Assembly (NCBI GenBank): GCA_963847145.1
Contig: CAWJYN010000003.1
Coordinates: 372,001 to 436,000, forward strand
DNA length: 64,000 nucleotides
Reading direction: 5' to 3'
Source of the DNA: JABFRJ01 sp963847145
GTDB lineage: Bacteria > Pseudomonadota > Alphaproteobacteria > Rhizobiales > Hyphomicrobiaceae
Every line of letters starts with the position of its first letter. The stretch's first letter is position 1. Positions 53,972-63,544 of this stretch are shown here, piece by piece. The position numbers and the translations under genes were made by a program. Below the pieces are notes generated by a model that worked only from the letters and a program-made list of their open reading frames with translations, made no database searches and had not been told where the DNA came from.

Positions 53972-54097
53972 GGCTAACTTGGCGGCAAAACGTACCCAAG
54001 CCATGGGTTACACAGTGGCGCCAGTTGCGCTTCTCCTGCCCCGCGTCCCCGCAAAACCCCGTTGCACGCTGCCTAGAACGCCCGTGTCGTTACCCCC

Positions 54098-55900
54098 TCA
54101 ATTCTCATCCATCTTCAGCGCCGCGATGAACGCTTCTTGCGGGATTTCGACTTTGCCGAATTCGCGCATCTTTTTCTTGCCGGCTTTTTGTTTGTCGAGG
54201 AGTTTGCGTTTGCGGCTGATATCGCCGCCGTAGCATTTGGCGATCACGTCTTTGCGCAAGGCGCGGATGGTTTCGCGCGCGATCACCTTGCCGCCAAGCG
54301 CTGCCTGCACGGGGATCTGGAACATGTGCGGCGGGATCAGCTCTTTCAGCTTCTCGCACATCGAGCGCCCACGGCTTTCCGCCCGCGTGCGATGCACGAT
54401 CATCGACAGCGCATCCACCGGCTCGGAATTCACCAGCACCGACAGCTTAACGAGATCGTTCTCCTCATACCCCGTGATCTTGTAGTCGAACGAGGCATAG
54501 CCGCGCGAGATGCTCTTCAGCCGGTCGTAGAAGTCGAACACCACTTCATTGAGCGGCAAGTCATAGACCACCATTGCGCGCGAACCGGCATAGGTAAGCT
54601 GCGTCTGGCGTCCGCGGCGGTCTTGGCAGAGTTTCAGAACGGCGCCGAGGTATTCATCTGGCACCAGAATAGTCGCTGATATCCAAGGCTCTTTCAGGTG
54701 GTCGATCTTGACCACATCCGGCATGTCGGCCGGATTGTGCATGTCGATCTCGGTGCCGTCCTTCATCGCCAGCTTGTAAATGACGCTCGGCGCCGTGGTA
54801 ATCAAATCCATATTGAATTCGCGCTCGAGCCGTTCGGTGATGATCTCGAGATGCAGAAGCCCGAGAAACCCGCAGCGGAAGCCAAAGCCCAACGCGGCGG
54901 ATGTTTCCATTTCGAACGAGAAGCTCGCGTCGTTCAGGCGCAACTTGCCCATGGCCTCGCGCAAGTCTTCGAAGTCAGCCGCGTCCACTGGGAACAAGCC
55001 GCAGAACACGACAGGCTGTACCGGCTTGAAGCCGGGCAGTGCGACGGTGAGGCCGCCTTTTTCGTCGGTGATCGTGTCGCCGACGCGGGTGTCGGCCACC
55101 TGTTTGATGCCGGCTGTGAAGAAGCCCACTTCGCCGGGGCCGAGTTCTTGCAGCATTTCCTGTTTGGGGCGGAAGATGCCGACCCGTTCGATGCCGTAGA
55201 CCGCGTCGGCGTTCATCAGGCGGACGCGGGCGCCCTTCTTCAGCACGCCATCCCGGACGCGCACCAGCACGACGACGCCCAGGTAGGCATCATACCAGCT
55301 GTCGATAAGCGAGGCTTTCAGCGGCGCGTTGCGGTTGCCGATGGGTGCCGGCAGACGTTCGACTATGGCTTCCAGCACGGCGGCCACGTTGAGCCCCGTC
55401 TTGGCCGACACGCCCACCGCGTTCGACGCATCGAGCCCGATCACATCCTCAATTTGCAACTTGACGCGGTCCACGTCGGCTGCTGGCAGGTCGACCTTGT
55501 TGAGAACCGGGAGAATTTCGAGGTTGTTGTCGAGCGCCTGATACACGTTGGCCAAGGTCTGTGCTTCGACGCCTTGCGAAGCATCCACCACCAGGATCGC
55601 GCCCTCACACGCCGCCAGCGAGCGCGACACCTCGTAGGCAAAATCGACGTGCCCGGGGGTGTCCATCAGGTTCAGCTGATAGGTCTTGCCGTCCTTGTAT
55701 TTGTAGTCAAGCCGCACGGTCTGCGCCTTGATGGTGATGCCGCGCTCCTTCTCGATGTCCATACTATCGAGGATCTGGTCGCTCATATCACGGTCGGCGA
55801 CATTGCCGCACAGCTGGATGAGCCGGTCGGACAGGGTGGATTTCCCATGGTCGATGTGGGCGATGATGGAGAAATTGCGGATCAGGGATGTTTCGGTCAT
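54098..55900 (-). CDS. lepA: Elongation factor 4 (LepA)
   Basis: LepA is a ribosome-associated translational GTPase that acts on stalled or mistranslocated ribosomes. The 600-residue protein has G1 AHIDHGKST near residue 15, G2 RGITIKAQ, G3 DTPGH and G4 NKVD, then domains II and III, and the LepA-specific C-terminal domain (AALGGKVIARETIRALRKDVIAKCYGGDISRKRKLLDKQKAGKKKMR). Length matches the family. ATG 55900 (MTETSLIRNFSIIAHID) is the conserved start. Confidence 0.97.
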   Translation of the reverse strand: MTETSLIRNFSIIAHIDHGKSTLSDRLIQLCGNVADRDMSDQILDSMDIEKERGITIKAQTVRLDYKYKDGKTYQLNLMDTPGHVDFAYEVSRSLAACEGAILVVDASQGVEAQTLANVYQALDNNLEILPVLNKVDLPAADVDRVKLQIEDVIGLDASNAVGVSAKTGLNVAAVLEAIVERLPAPIGNRNAPLKASLIDSWYDAYLGVVVLVRVRDGVLKKGARVRLMNADAVYGIERVGIFRPKQEMLQELGPGEVGFFTAGIKQVADTRVGDTITDEKGGLTVALPGFKPVQPVVFCGLFPVDAADFEDLREAMGKLRLNDASFSFEMETSAALGFGFRCGFLGLLHLEIITERLEREFNMDLITTAPSVIYKLAMKDGTEIDMHNPADMPDVVKIDHLKEPWISATILVPDEYLGAVLKLCQDRRGRQTQLTYAGSRAMVVYDLPLNEVVFDFYDRLKSISRGYASFDYKITGYEENDLVKLSVLVNSEPVDALSMIVHRTRAESRGRSMCEKLKELIPPHMFQIPVQAALGGKVIARETIRALRKDVIAKCYGGDISRKRKLLDKQKAGKKKMREFGKVEIPQEAFIAALKMDEN

Positions 55901-56033
55901 GGAGCGGGAGATAGCAGGTTGTTGTGGCGGCAGAAAGAGCGGTGAGGTGCGGCGTGAGGGCCGCACGAAGGCACAAGCGGTGGACCAGCCGTAAACGGCC
56001 GTGAGTCCGCTGCGGTTCAATGCGCCGGAGCCG

Positions 56034-56369
56034 TCACCGCACCTCAATCAACCTCTCACCCGCGTCCAATGCCGCGACAAGCTTCGGCATGTCGCTTACG
56101 ATGCGGTCGATCAGGATTGGTTTGCGGACATTGCCGAGCCGCAGCCAAATGACGGGTGGTCCGTCGGCGCTACCCACTGCGAGATCCGCAAAGTTTCTGT
56201 CTCTGCTGATCACAACCTGACCGCTAGCCTGTGCAAGGTGCCAGATGTCGCGATCCGGCGTGCGCTCATCGCTGACCTGGAAAACGTGCACAGCTTTGTA
56301 ACCTGCGCCTTCGATTGCCGCCACCAATGCGATCGGCAAGTTGGCGTCGATCAGAAAGCTCCAGCTCAT
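56034..56369 (-). CDS. DUF5615 PIN-like toxin candidate
   Basis: The 111-residue protein has the PIN-like DUF5615 pattern: SFLIDANLPIALVAAIEGAGY at the N-terminus (acidic residue at D8), then VISRDRNFADLAV near residue 55 with the conserved aspartate. Such proteins are predicted RNases of toxin-antitoxin systems. Its start overlaps the stop of the DUF433 gene by 4 bp, the standard antitoxin-then-toxin order. It lies between lepA and transketolase. Confidence 0.85.
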   Translation of the reverse strand: MSWSFLIDANLPIALVAAIEGAGYKAVHVFQVSDERTPDRDIWHLAQASGQVVISRDRNFADLAVGSADGPPVIWLRLGNVRKPILIDRIVSDMPKLVAALDAGERLIEVR

Positions 56370-56599
56370 TCAGCCGCCAACACCGGATGGTCTATCGCCC
56401 GTGCGGCGTACTGCAGGCAGGCTGAAATGTCAGCGTCTTCGAGATAGGGGTAGTCTTCGAGGATTTCATCGCGCGTGGCGCCGGCCGCCAACAGATCCAG
56501 AACATCCTGCACGCGCATCCGCAGGCCACGGATCGTCGGCCGGCCGCCGCACAGGCCGGGAATGAGAGTGATGCGGTCGAGGTGGTTGGTCGGGTCCAT
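56366..56599 (-). CDS. DUF433 antitoxin candidate
   Basis: The 77-residue protein is a DUF433 member: RITLIPGLCGGRPTIRGLRMRVQDVLDLLAAGATRDEILEDYPYLEDADISACLQYAA. DUF433 proteins have a winged-helix-like fold and are encoded with DUF5615 toxins. ATG 56599 (MDPTNHLDR) is chosen; upstream residues are not conserved. It is translationally coupled to the downstream toxin. It probably represses the pair's promoter. Confidence 0.88.
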   Translation of the reverse strand: MDPTNHLDRITLIPGLCGGRPTIRGLRMRVQDVLDLLAAGATRDEILEDYPYLEDADISACLQYAARAIDHPVLAAE

Positions 56600-56835
56600 G
56601 CGTCGTATCCCGGGTTTAGTTCCGGCGGGTTGGCACGCGGAAAATACCACGACATTCGGCCCATGGGTAGCGCGTCGCGGCCTTAGCCGCCCGTAGCCTT
56701 TCCCGGGCATATCTCAAACGTGGCAGCCCCCCCTTGGTGGACGCACAAGAGCCCGCACGCTAAGGACCCCCTGTATTCTGTGCCCTTCCCGGCGCAAACC
56801 GCGCCAAGCCCGCGCCCGCCTCTCGGAGCCTCCCG

Positions 56836-58826
56836 ATGCCCAACGCCCCCGCCGTCCCCGAGCGCGATCTCGCGAACGTCATCCGCGCCCTCGCCATGGA
56901 CGGCGTGCAGGCGGCGAATTCCGGCCACCCCGGCATGCCGATGGGCATGGCGGATGTGGCCACCGTGCTGTTCCGCGAGTTTTTGAAGTTCGACGCGGGC
57001 GCCCCTCAGTGGCCAGACCGGGACCGGTTCGTCCTGTCCGCCGGCCACGGCTCGATGCTGCTCTACGCGCTGCTGTATCTGAACGGCTACCCAGGCATGG
57101 AGCTGGCAGACCTCAAAGCCTTCCGCCAGCTCGGGTAGCAAGACGGCGGGGCATCCGGAGTTCGGCCACGCCGACGGCATCGAGACCACGACCGGGCCGC
57201 TCGGCCAGGGTATCGCCAATGCCGTCGGCTTCGCGCTTGCCGAGCGTTTACAGGCGGCCCGCTTTGGCGCCGATCTGGTCGATCACAAAACATACGTCAT
57301 CGCCGGCGACGGCTGTCTGATGGAGGGCATCAGCCACGAGGCGATTTCGCTGGCGGGGCACCTCAAGCTCTCCAAGCTGATCGTGCTGTGGGACGACAAT
57401 TCGATTTCGATCGATGGCGCCACCTCGCTCGCCGTTTCGGATGATCAGCACAAGCGCTTCCAAGCCTCCGGCTGGCACACGCTGGCCTGCGACGGCCACA
57501 ACCCGGCTGAAATCCGCGCCGCGCTGGCTGCCGCGCAAAAATCCGATAAACCGACCATGATCGCCTGCAAGACCATCATCGGCTTCGGCGCGCCAACGAA
57601 AGCGGGCAAAGCCTCATCGCATGGCTCACCGCTGGGCCCCGACGAAATCAAAGGCGCACGGGAGAAACTCGGCTGGCCGCATGGGCCGTTCGAAGTGCCA
57701 GCGCCAGTTCTTGCTGCGTGGCGTGCATCGGGGGCGCGTGGTGGCGCACTGCGCAAAGCCTGGGAAACGCGGGCGGCCAAGACGCCGAAGTCTGCGTTTG
57801 CTGATCCGATCACGAAGGACGTCGCAGCCGCCATCACCAAGGCCGCGCGTGCGGCTGGTGCGCAATTCATCGCCGACAAAGCCAAGCTCGCCACCCGCGT
57901 CTCGTCACAGAAAACCATTGAAGCGCTGCTGCCGGCGTTGCCCGCCCTCATCGGCGGCTCGGCGGATCTGACCGGCTCCAACGGCACGCTTACCAAGTTG
58001 CACAGCCCCGTCTCGGCGGAAAATTTTGGGGCGAACTACTTGCACTATGGCGTGCGTGAGCATGGCATGGCGGCGGCCATGAACGGCCTGGCGCTGCACG
58101 GCGGCATCGTGCCGTACGGCGCGACGTTCCTCGTGTTCACCGACTATTGCCGCCCCGCCATCCGCCTGTCGGCGCTGATGGAGCAGCGCGTGATCTACGT
58201 CATGACGCACGACAGCATCGGGCTTGGCGAAGACGGGCCGACGCATCAGCCCGTTGAACATCTGGCGGCGTTGCGCGCGATGCCGAACCTCAACGTGTTC
58301 CGGCCGTGTGATGCGGTGGAGGTGGCGGAGTGCTGGGAGCTGGCGCTGCTGTCATCGACGACGCCGTCGATCCTGGCGCTCACCCGCGATGCGTTGGCGA
58401 CGGTGCGCACGTCGGCCACGGAGAATTTATCGACACGCGGCGCCTACGTGCTGGCCGAGGCCGACGGCAAGCGCGCGCTGACGATCGATTGCCACCGGCT
58501 CCGAAGTGGAGATCGCCCTCGCCGCCCGCGCGAGCCTGGCGAAGGACGGGATTGGCGCGGCTGTCGTCTCGATGCCGAGCATGGAACGCTTCGCCGCCCA
58601 GGACGCCGCCTATCAAGCCAAAGTCCTCGGCACAGGGCCGCGCATTGCGATCGAGGCCGGTGTGCAGCAGGGCTGGGACCGCTGGCTCTCCCCCACCGAC
58701 ACCTTCATCGGCATGTCCACCTTCGGCGCCTCAGGGCCGGCGCCGAAGCTTTATGAGCATTTTGGGATTACGGCCGCTAAAGTTGTTGAAGCCGGGAAGA
58801 AGTTGGCCGCAGGCAACAAACGCTGA
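56836..58826 (+). pseudogene. tkt: Transketolase, interrupted by two +1 frameshifts
   Basis: Three consecutive frames together encode one transketolase of about 662 residues. The N-terminal part (DLANVIRALAMDGVQAANSGHPGMPMGMADV) ends in a stop at 57136. The second frame gives FGHADGIETTTGPLGQGI and the thiamine-diphosphate motif AGDGCLMEGISHEAISL, then GVREHGMAAAMNG, and is lost near 58487. The third frame gives the C-terminal domain (EVEIALAARASLAKDG...). The lesions are one extra G in GGG at 57133-57135 and one extra G at 58487. Domain content is otherwise full length. Transketolase is a pentose-phosphate enzyme, so either another copy exists or these are sequence errors. Confidence 0.92.
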
Positions 58827-59017
58827 TCCACGCGACGCCCAAGTCCCCACTCCCCAGCGCCCCTTTGGCGCGTACGGGGAGAGGGTTAGGGTTAGGGGCG
58901 GGGGCAGGCGAAACACCGGCAGAGCAAGTCCGCTCATCGCTTGCTCACGTCAATGGCGACCAAAGTTTCGCGACCAGCGCTATGGGCCAGGAGGAGACAT
59001 TCGGCACTCCCTCTATT

Positions 59018-59160
59018 TGTCATCCTCGGGCTTGTCCCGAGGACCCATTTCTCAGCATGAGACGTCGGTTGAGAGGCGCGCGAAAGCACCACATCACGCT
59101 GTTCTCATGCGCCGCCGCGTGTTGCACTCTGGGTCCTCGGGACAGGCCCGAGGATGACAA
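59018..59160. repeat. Large inverted repeat, GTCATCCTCGGG family
   Basis: Arms of about 30 bp (starting TTGTCATCCTCGGGCTTGTC, with right arm ending CCCGAGGATGACAA) flank about 80 bp. It resembles the CGTCATCCCGGC elements at 21495-21648 and 40332-40416 in layout, with different arm sequence. Confidence 0.85.
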
Positions 59161-59309
59161 GTTGAGAGCAGATGCAGGCGGCGAAGATGTCAGAGATGGG
59201 GCATTTTCTACCGTCGACTTTGCTGGCAAATGACCCGCTACCACGGCAGCTTTGGCACCAATCGCGTCGGTCGCAAGAAAAGGCCGCGCTTGCCGCTGCC
59301 CCACCCTAA

Positions 59310-59338
59310 CCCTCTCCCCGTGAAGGACGGGGAGAGGG
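59310..59338. repeat. Hairpin repeat, CCCTCTCCCC/GGGGAGAGGG family, copy 2
   Basis: A perfect 12-bp stem (CCCTCTCCCCGT with ACGGGGAGAGGG) with a 5-base loop. It is related to the hairpin upstream of murC at 41922-41957. Confidence 0.8.
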
Positions 59339-59427
59339 GATTCCATCGCGCTCTGAAGTGGCGTCCTTTTGCGCGGGCCTGCGTTGCTTGTGCGGGATAT
59401 GCCGTCGACCTGCGCCCCACCACCCCC

Positions 59428-60493
59428 TCACAAAAACTCCAGTCCCAAATCTACCGTGCTGCGCGCGCCTACGTCCGCGGCCTCGTGCGCCAGCCACGCG
59501 CGCGCCCTTTCCCGGCCTGCGTCGCGCAACTGGCACAGAAACCCCCAGCTTGGGTCGAGCTTGCTGCCATGATCCAATCCCGCCATATGCGCGTCGTCGC
59601 GGATGGCGTGGATGCGGAGGCGGGCGTAGCTGGCGGCGTCGAGCACGCCGTCATCGATCAGGCGGGTGACGAAGGCTACCGCGCGCATCTCGCGCATGAG
59701 GGACGAATTGAAACTGATCTCGTTCATGCGGTCGAGGATCTCGGACGCTGAGCGCGGAATGGTGTCGCGCTCGATCGGGTTGACGTGCACGATCAGCACA
59801 TCGCGCGGCGCGTCCGCGTAGATGAGCGGGAAGATGGCCGGGTTACCCATGTAGCCGCCGTCCCAATAGGGCTCGCCGTCGACGATCACGGTTTGGAACA
59901 CGGTCGGGAGACAAGCAGACGCCATCACCACGTCGGGGGTGAGGGCCGCGTTCTCGAACACCTTGATCTTGCCGGTGCGCACGTTGGTTGCTGAAATGAA
60001 CAGCTTGGCGCGCACTTCTGCTGGCGGCCAGCCGCGGGAAATCAACAACGCGGCCGAGGATGTCACGCAGCGGATTGATGTTGAGCGGGTTGAGCTGATA
60101 GGGCGACCAGACCTGCGCCATGGTCTGCAGCATGCGCTGGCCGAACACGCCCATCATCGAGGACCCGCCCGGTGCCATCCAGCCGTTCCACGGAAACGCG
60201 CGCAGCGGGTTCATCGCCTGCGAGGCGCCGGCCACTTCGCGCCAGAACTGTTCGAGTTTTTCGCGGGCTTTGTCTGCGCCACCGGTGACGAACCCATCTG
60301 CCATCACGACGGCATTCATCGCGCCCGCGCTGGTCGCGCTGATCGCTTCAAGCGACAGCCGCCCGTCCTCGAGCAACGCGTCGAGCACGCCCCAGGTGAA
60401 CGCGCCATGCGCGCCGCCGCCCTGCAACGCCAGGGAGACGGGGCGCGTATCGGGCGACGTGCGTGCGGTGGACGCGCTATCGGTTTTGGTCAT
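59428..60493 (-). pseudogene. Patatin-like phospholipase, one +1 frameshift
   Basis: Two frames make one patatin-family protein of about 354 residues. The first (ATG 60493, MTKTDSASTARTS) carries the oxyanion segment LALQGGGAHGAFTWGVLD and nucleophile segment ISATSAGAMNAV. It loses frame after FPRLAAS. The second resumes with AKLFISATNVRTGKIKVFENAAL and includes the catalytic-aspartate motif DGGYMGNPAIF. One extra base at about 60007 explains the break. Patatins are serine lipid acyl hydrolases with a Ser-Asp dyad; both residues are present, one in each frame. Confidence 0.9.
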
Positions 60494-60727
60494 GGGCGGG
60501 TTGCGACCGATCTGGTGGGTCCACCGCAGCCTAGAGTGCTTCCGGGAAAAGTGTGAGCGGTTTTCCCGAAAGACGGACGACCAAACGATGGGCGCTGCGC
60601 AATGCGATCGTGCGAGCGCCCTTAACCTCGATCTGCAAAAATCTATCCCCGCGCAATGCTCGCTGCGTTCAGCGGGCGCATACTCGGAGGTTCGCCCTGG
60701 AGGGGGCAACACAGGCTCGACCGACCC

Positions 60728-61159
60728 ATGCCCATTCGTGATTTCCTGATTCGCCTGCTCAGCATCACCAAGCTGCTGCAAACCTGGCATACCGCCCTGC
60801 TCGCCCTCGACGACGGCCGCCGCGCCAAGGTGGCCGACTATGCCGACGAAATTGCCGCCACGTTCGCCCGCGCGGCGCAGGCGTTTACCATTCTCGAACG
60901 CACACCGGCCGACGCGCGCGCGCGCCGCGACGCGGTGCGGGAGCTGGGCCGCATTTCCGGCTATCTCGATGACCTGGTCGCGATCCTCGAAACGGTGCTC
61001 GATGGGCGTAAACTGGCCGGGTTTCGACGGCGCTTGGCCAGTCTTGCGCCGCCGTCGCCGACCAGCCTTGGCCCATCGCTGCGCTCGAACCCGAAGCTCG
61101 ACGCGCTGATTGATGCGGAAGGGTATTTCCGGGCGCTGGCCGATGGGCTCCGGGCATGA
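60728..61159 (+). CDS. Hypothetical protein
   Basis: The 143-residue product (MPIRDFLIRLLSITKLLQTWHTALLALDDGRRAKVADYADEIAATFARAA...) is helix-rich and positively charged, with no signal peptide; an amphipathic N-terminus might touch the membrane. I do not recognise the family. The frame extends upstream to 60656, but ATG 60728 is the most natural start. It ends 12 bp before the convergent sigma-factor gene. Confidence 0.65.
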   Translation: MPIRDFLIRLLSITKLLQTWHTALLALDDGRRAKVADYADEIAATFARAAQAFTILERTPADARARRDAVRELGRISGYLDDLVAILETVLDGRKLAGFRRRLASLAPPSPTSLGPSLRSNPKLDALIDAEGYFRALADGLRA

Positions 61160-61171
61160 GCCCCGCCCAGC

Positions 61172-62425
61172 TTAGCCACGCGCCTGGAGATCGCGGATAG
61201 CGCCCTCGAGATAGCCGCGGACGGCCGAATTGTGCGTCAGCGTCCGCGCGCGCTCAAACGCGGTGATGGCTTCGGCGGCACGGCCTGCTGCCGCCAGCAA
61301 GTGCCCACGCGCGGCGATGGCTGGCTGGTAGGCATCGCGAATGGTTGCGTCGATGCGATCAAGGCAGGCAAGGCCGGCAGCGGCGCCCTGCGCGTGGCCG
61401 ACGGCGACGGCGCGCCCGACGGCGGCGCCGATGCCCGGCGCGGTCTGCACCAGCCCCTCGTAGAGCAGGGCGAGGGCCGGCCAATCGGTGCGCCCAGTGC
61501 TGGCGCGGTCAGCGTGCACGGACTGGATCGCGGCTTCGAGCTGGAAGCGGCCGATACAGCCGAGAGTTTTTGCCTGATGCAGCAGACGTTCAGCGACACC
61601 GTTCAGCGCGCGGTCCCAGCGTGCCATGTCCTGCTGGTCGAGCGGCACATAGCGGCCGCCGGCACCGTAACGGGCAGGGCGGCGCGACTCGGCAAAAGCG
61701 ATCAGCGCGGCCAGCCCCAACGCTTCGGGCTCATCGGGCAGCAGCTCCGCAAGCAGCAGGGCGAGGAACAGTGCCTCGTGGCCAAGATCCTCGACGCCCG
61801 CCGCGGCATTGTCGATCACGCCGTCCCAGCCGAGCGCGTAGGCGCCATAGATGGCCTCCAGCACGGCGTCCAAGCGCTCTGGCATGCTCGATCTGTCGGG
61901 CACCGCGAACGGGATCCGGGCGTCCTTGATCTTGCGTTTCACGCGCACAAGCCGCTGCGCCATGGCCGCGGCCGGGATCAGAAACGCGCGCCCGATCCCG
62001 GCCGCTTCAAGCCCCAGCACCGTCTGCAGCATCAATGGCGTGCGCATGGCGGCGTCGATGGCCGGATGCGCGCAAACGAACAGCAGCTTCAGCCGCTCGT
62101 CCGGGATCTGTTCGGGATCGGCGCCGGGCACCGCGCGTTCGGCGGCGCCGGATGCCTCCAGCGGCATGCTGGTGCGGACAGCCGCACTTTTGCGCACATC
62201 CAGGACGCGGTTTCGTGCAACGCTGAGCAGCCACGCCTCGGGATTGTGCGGCACGCCCTGCTGCGGCCAGCGATCGAGCGCGCTGCGGAAGGCATCGGCG
62301 AGCGCATCCTCCGCCGACACCAGGTCGCCCGAGCGCGCAGCCACCAGCGCCAACAGGCGGCCGTACGAGGCGCGCGCCACGCGTTCGGCGTGCGTCCTCG
62401 CGTCGATGTCAGGGCCGGTGTGCAC
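61172..62425 (-). CDS. ECF42-type RNA polymerase sigma factor
   Basis: The 417-residue protein has sigma region 2 (ARASYGRLLALVAARSGDLVSAEDALADAFRSALDRWP) and region 4 (about residues 110-160), followed by a long C-terminal extension of TPR-like helices (about 180-415, ending HLLAAAGRAAEAITAFERARTLTHN). This architecture defines ECF42, which works without a classic anti-sigma factor and is paired with DGPF/YCII-domain proteins. It starts with GTG 62425, three bases after the YCII gene's stop, and is intact although its partner is broken. Confidence 0.92.
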   Translation of the reverse strand: MHTGPDIDARTHAERVARASYGRLLALVAARSGDLVSAEDALADAFRSALDRWPQQGVPHNPEAWLLSVARNRVLDVRKSAAVRTSMPLEASGAAERAVPGADPEQIPDERLKLLFVCAHPAIDAAMRTPLMLQTVLGLEAAGIGRAFLIPAAAMAQRLVRVKRKIKDARIPFAVPDRSSMPERLDAVLEAIYGAYALGWDGVIDNAAAGVEDLGHEALFLALLLAELLPDEPEALGLAALIAFAESRRPARYGAGGRYVPLDQQDMARWDRALNGVAERLLHQAKTLGCIGRFQLEAAIQSVHADRASTGRTDWPALALLYEGLVQTAPGIGAAVGRAVAVGHAQGAAAGLACLDRIDATIRDAYQPAIAARGHLLAAAGRAAEAITAFERARTLTHNSAVRGYLEGAIRDLQARG

Positions 62426-62428
62426 GGC

Positions 62429-62776
62429 TCACCCCATATTCGAGGGGCGCACTTCAACGATGCCGAAGCGCGCTGCGGGACATTTTTCCGCCCAGGCCAG
62501 CGCCGCATCGAGATTGGGCACGTCGATGACGAAGAAGCCGCCCAACTGCTCTTTGGTGGCGGCATAGGGGCCGTCCTGCACGCGGCGCGCGCCGTCGCGG
62601 AGCGTGATGGTGGTCGCGGTTTAACTCGGCTTCAGCCAGTCGGTGGCCACGAACACGCCGGCTTTCTGCAATGCCTCGATGTAGGCGGTGTAGGCCGCCA
62701 GCATGCCTTGCGCAGCCTCGGCGGGCATTTTGGCAAGCTGGGCTTCGTCGCCATAGAGAAACAGAGAATATTTCAT
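62429..62776 (-). pseudogene. YCII/DGPF-domain protein with an in-frame stop
   Basis: The frame from ATG 62776 reads MKYSLFLYGDEAQLAKMPAE and proceeds to DWLKPS, then hits TAA at 62621-62623 (codon 52). The same frame continues without further interruption through TLRDGARRVQDGPYAATKEQLGGFF to the normal TGA at 62429-62431, giving a full 115-codon YCII protein. DGPY is the family's DGPF signature. The neighbouring ECF42 sigma factor is the expected partner. A single G-to-T change in a GAA codon would produce this stop, which is inference. Confidence 0.9.
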
Positions 62777-62917
62777 GGGGCGCTCCTTTGGGCCGTCAGG
62801 TTAGGTGGGCCGCGGCGCGTGCTGCAAGATGCAACCCGATCGCGTTCCAACTCCATGACGATCGAGCAGGGCGCCAATCGACATTTTTGGAAGAAACTGT
62901 TCGCGGCAGCCGCGGGC

Positions 62918-63349
62918 TCAGCACTTCTTGAAGTATCTGTAGGTGTCCGGCGCGCGCATCCAGATGAATTTCTCGGTCAGGCCGCCGTGCGCCTAAATCC
63001 AGCCCTTGATGTCGGAGGCATAGGCATTGCGAAGAATAGTCGTCGCCTCGAGCGTCTTTGCCAGATGGAAACCGAAGCTCGCGTTCGGGGTCACACAGAT
63101 CTGGCTGCGCGGGATGTGGCCGAGCAGAACCGTACAGGCCGATTGGCAGGGCCCGACGATGCGCACGCTATCGCCGCGCGCCGCCGCCGCCGCCCAGCGC
63201 GCATCATAGGCTTTCACCCTACCACCGTGATTGTCGTCGACATCAATGGTCGCAGCGATGGCGACAGAGGAAACAGCTATGGCGCTGAGTGCCGCGGTCA
63301 GAGCACAGGCGGCATACCGTCGATATGTGTCAACAGTCCGAACCCTCAT
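62918..63349 (-). pseudogene. Exported hypothetical protein with an in-frame stop
   Basis: The frame from ATG 63349 (MRVRTVDTYRRYAACALTAAL) has a signal peptide ending SVAIA and continues to ASDIKGWI, then TAG at 62993-62995. The frame goes on, AHGGLTEKFIWMRAP, to FKKC and TGA at 62918-62920. The mature part includes RIVGPCQSACTVLLGHIPRSQICVTPNASFGFH, where SAC and the cysteine pair recall the ClpP/crotonase-like active-site region of periplasmic proteins of this kind; function is unknown. One substitution in GAG could create the stop. The final cysteine lies beyond the stop. Confidence 0.75.
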
Positions 63350-63544
63350 GCACGCCGCCAAGAATTGGCCCCCCGAAGCCAGCGAAAAAAGAAGTGCCCC
63401 GTCGTGCAGCCACGCATTGCGCCGCCGCTCTCAGAGCACTGTCCCCATCCATGCCGGCTGAAACTGCCGTCCGGGGACGGCGCCATGTTGCCATTTGCCA
63501 TCCGGATTGGCCAATGCTTTATCACAATGCCCCAATTCAGCGGC

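Larger units (their letters stand above)
58827..59427. other. Repeat-filled intergenic region between transketolase and patatin
   Basis: No gene is seen in these 600 bp. They hold a degenerate CCCC/GGGGAGAGGG hairpin near 58850-58885, a large inverted repeat at 59018-59160, and a clear CCCTCTCCCC hairpin at 59310-59338. The two flanking genes converge here. Confidence 0.8.

Noticed and set aside
53876..54097. tRNA-Thr as an integration site for a mobile element
   Set aside because: No integrase, no repeated tRNA 3' end, and housekeeping lepA follows directly.
57130..58490. Programmed frameshifting in transketolase
   Set aside because: There is no slippery heptamer with pseudoknot-like structure at the two sites, and the family is not known to use frameshifting.
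62429..63361. Stop codon reassignment or selenocysteine-type recoding explaining the in-frame TAA and TAG
   Set aside because: Other genes in the window use TAA, TAG and TGA as normal stops, the interruptions are not TGA, and no recoding structure is visible.
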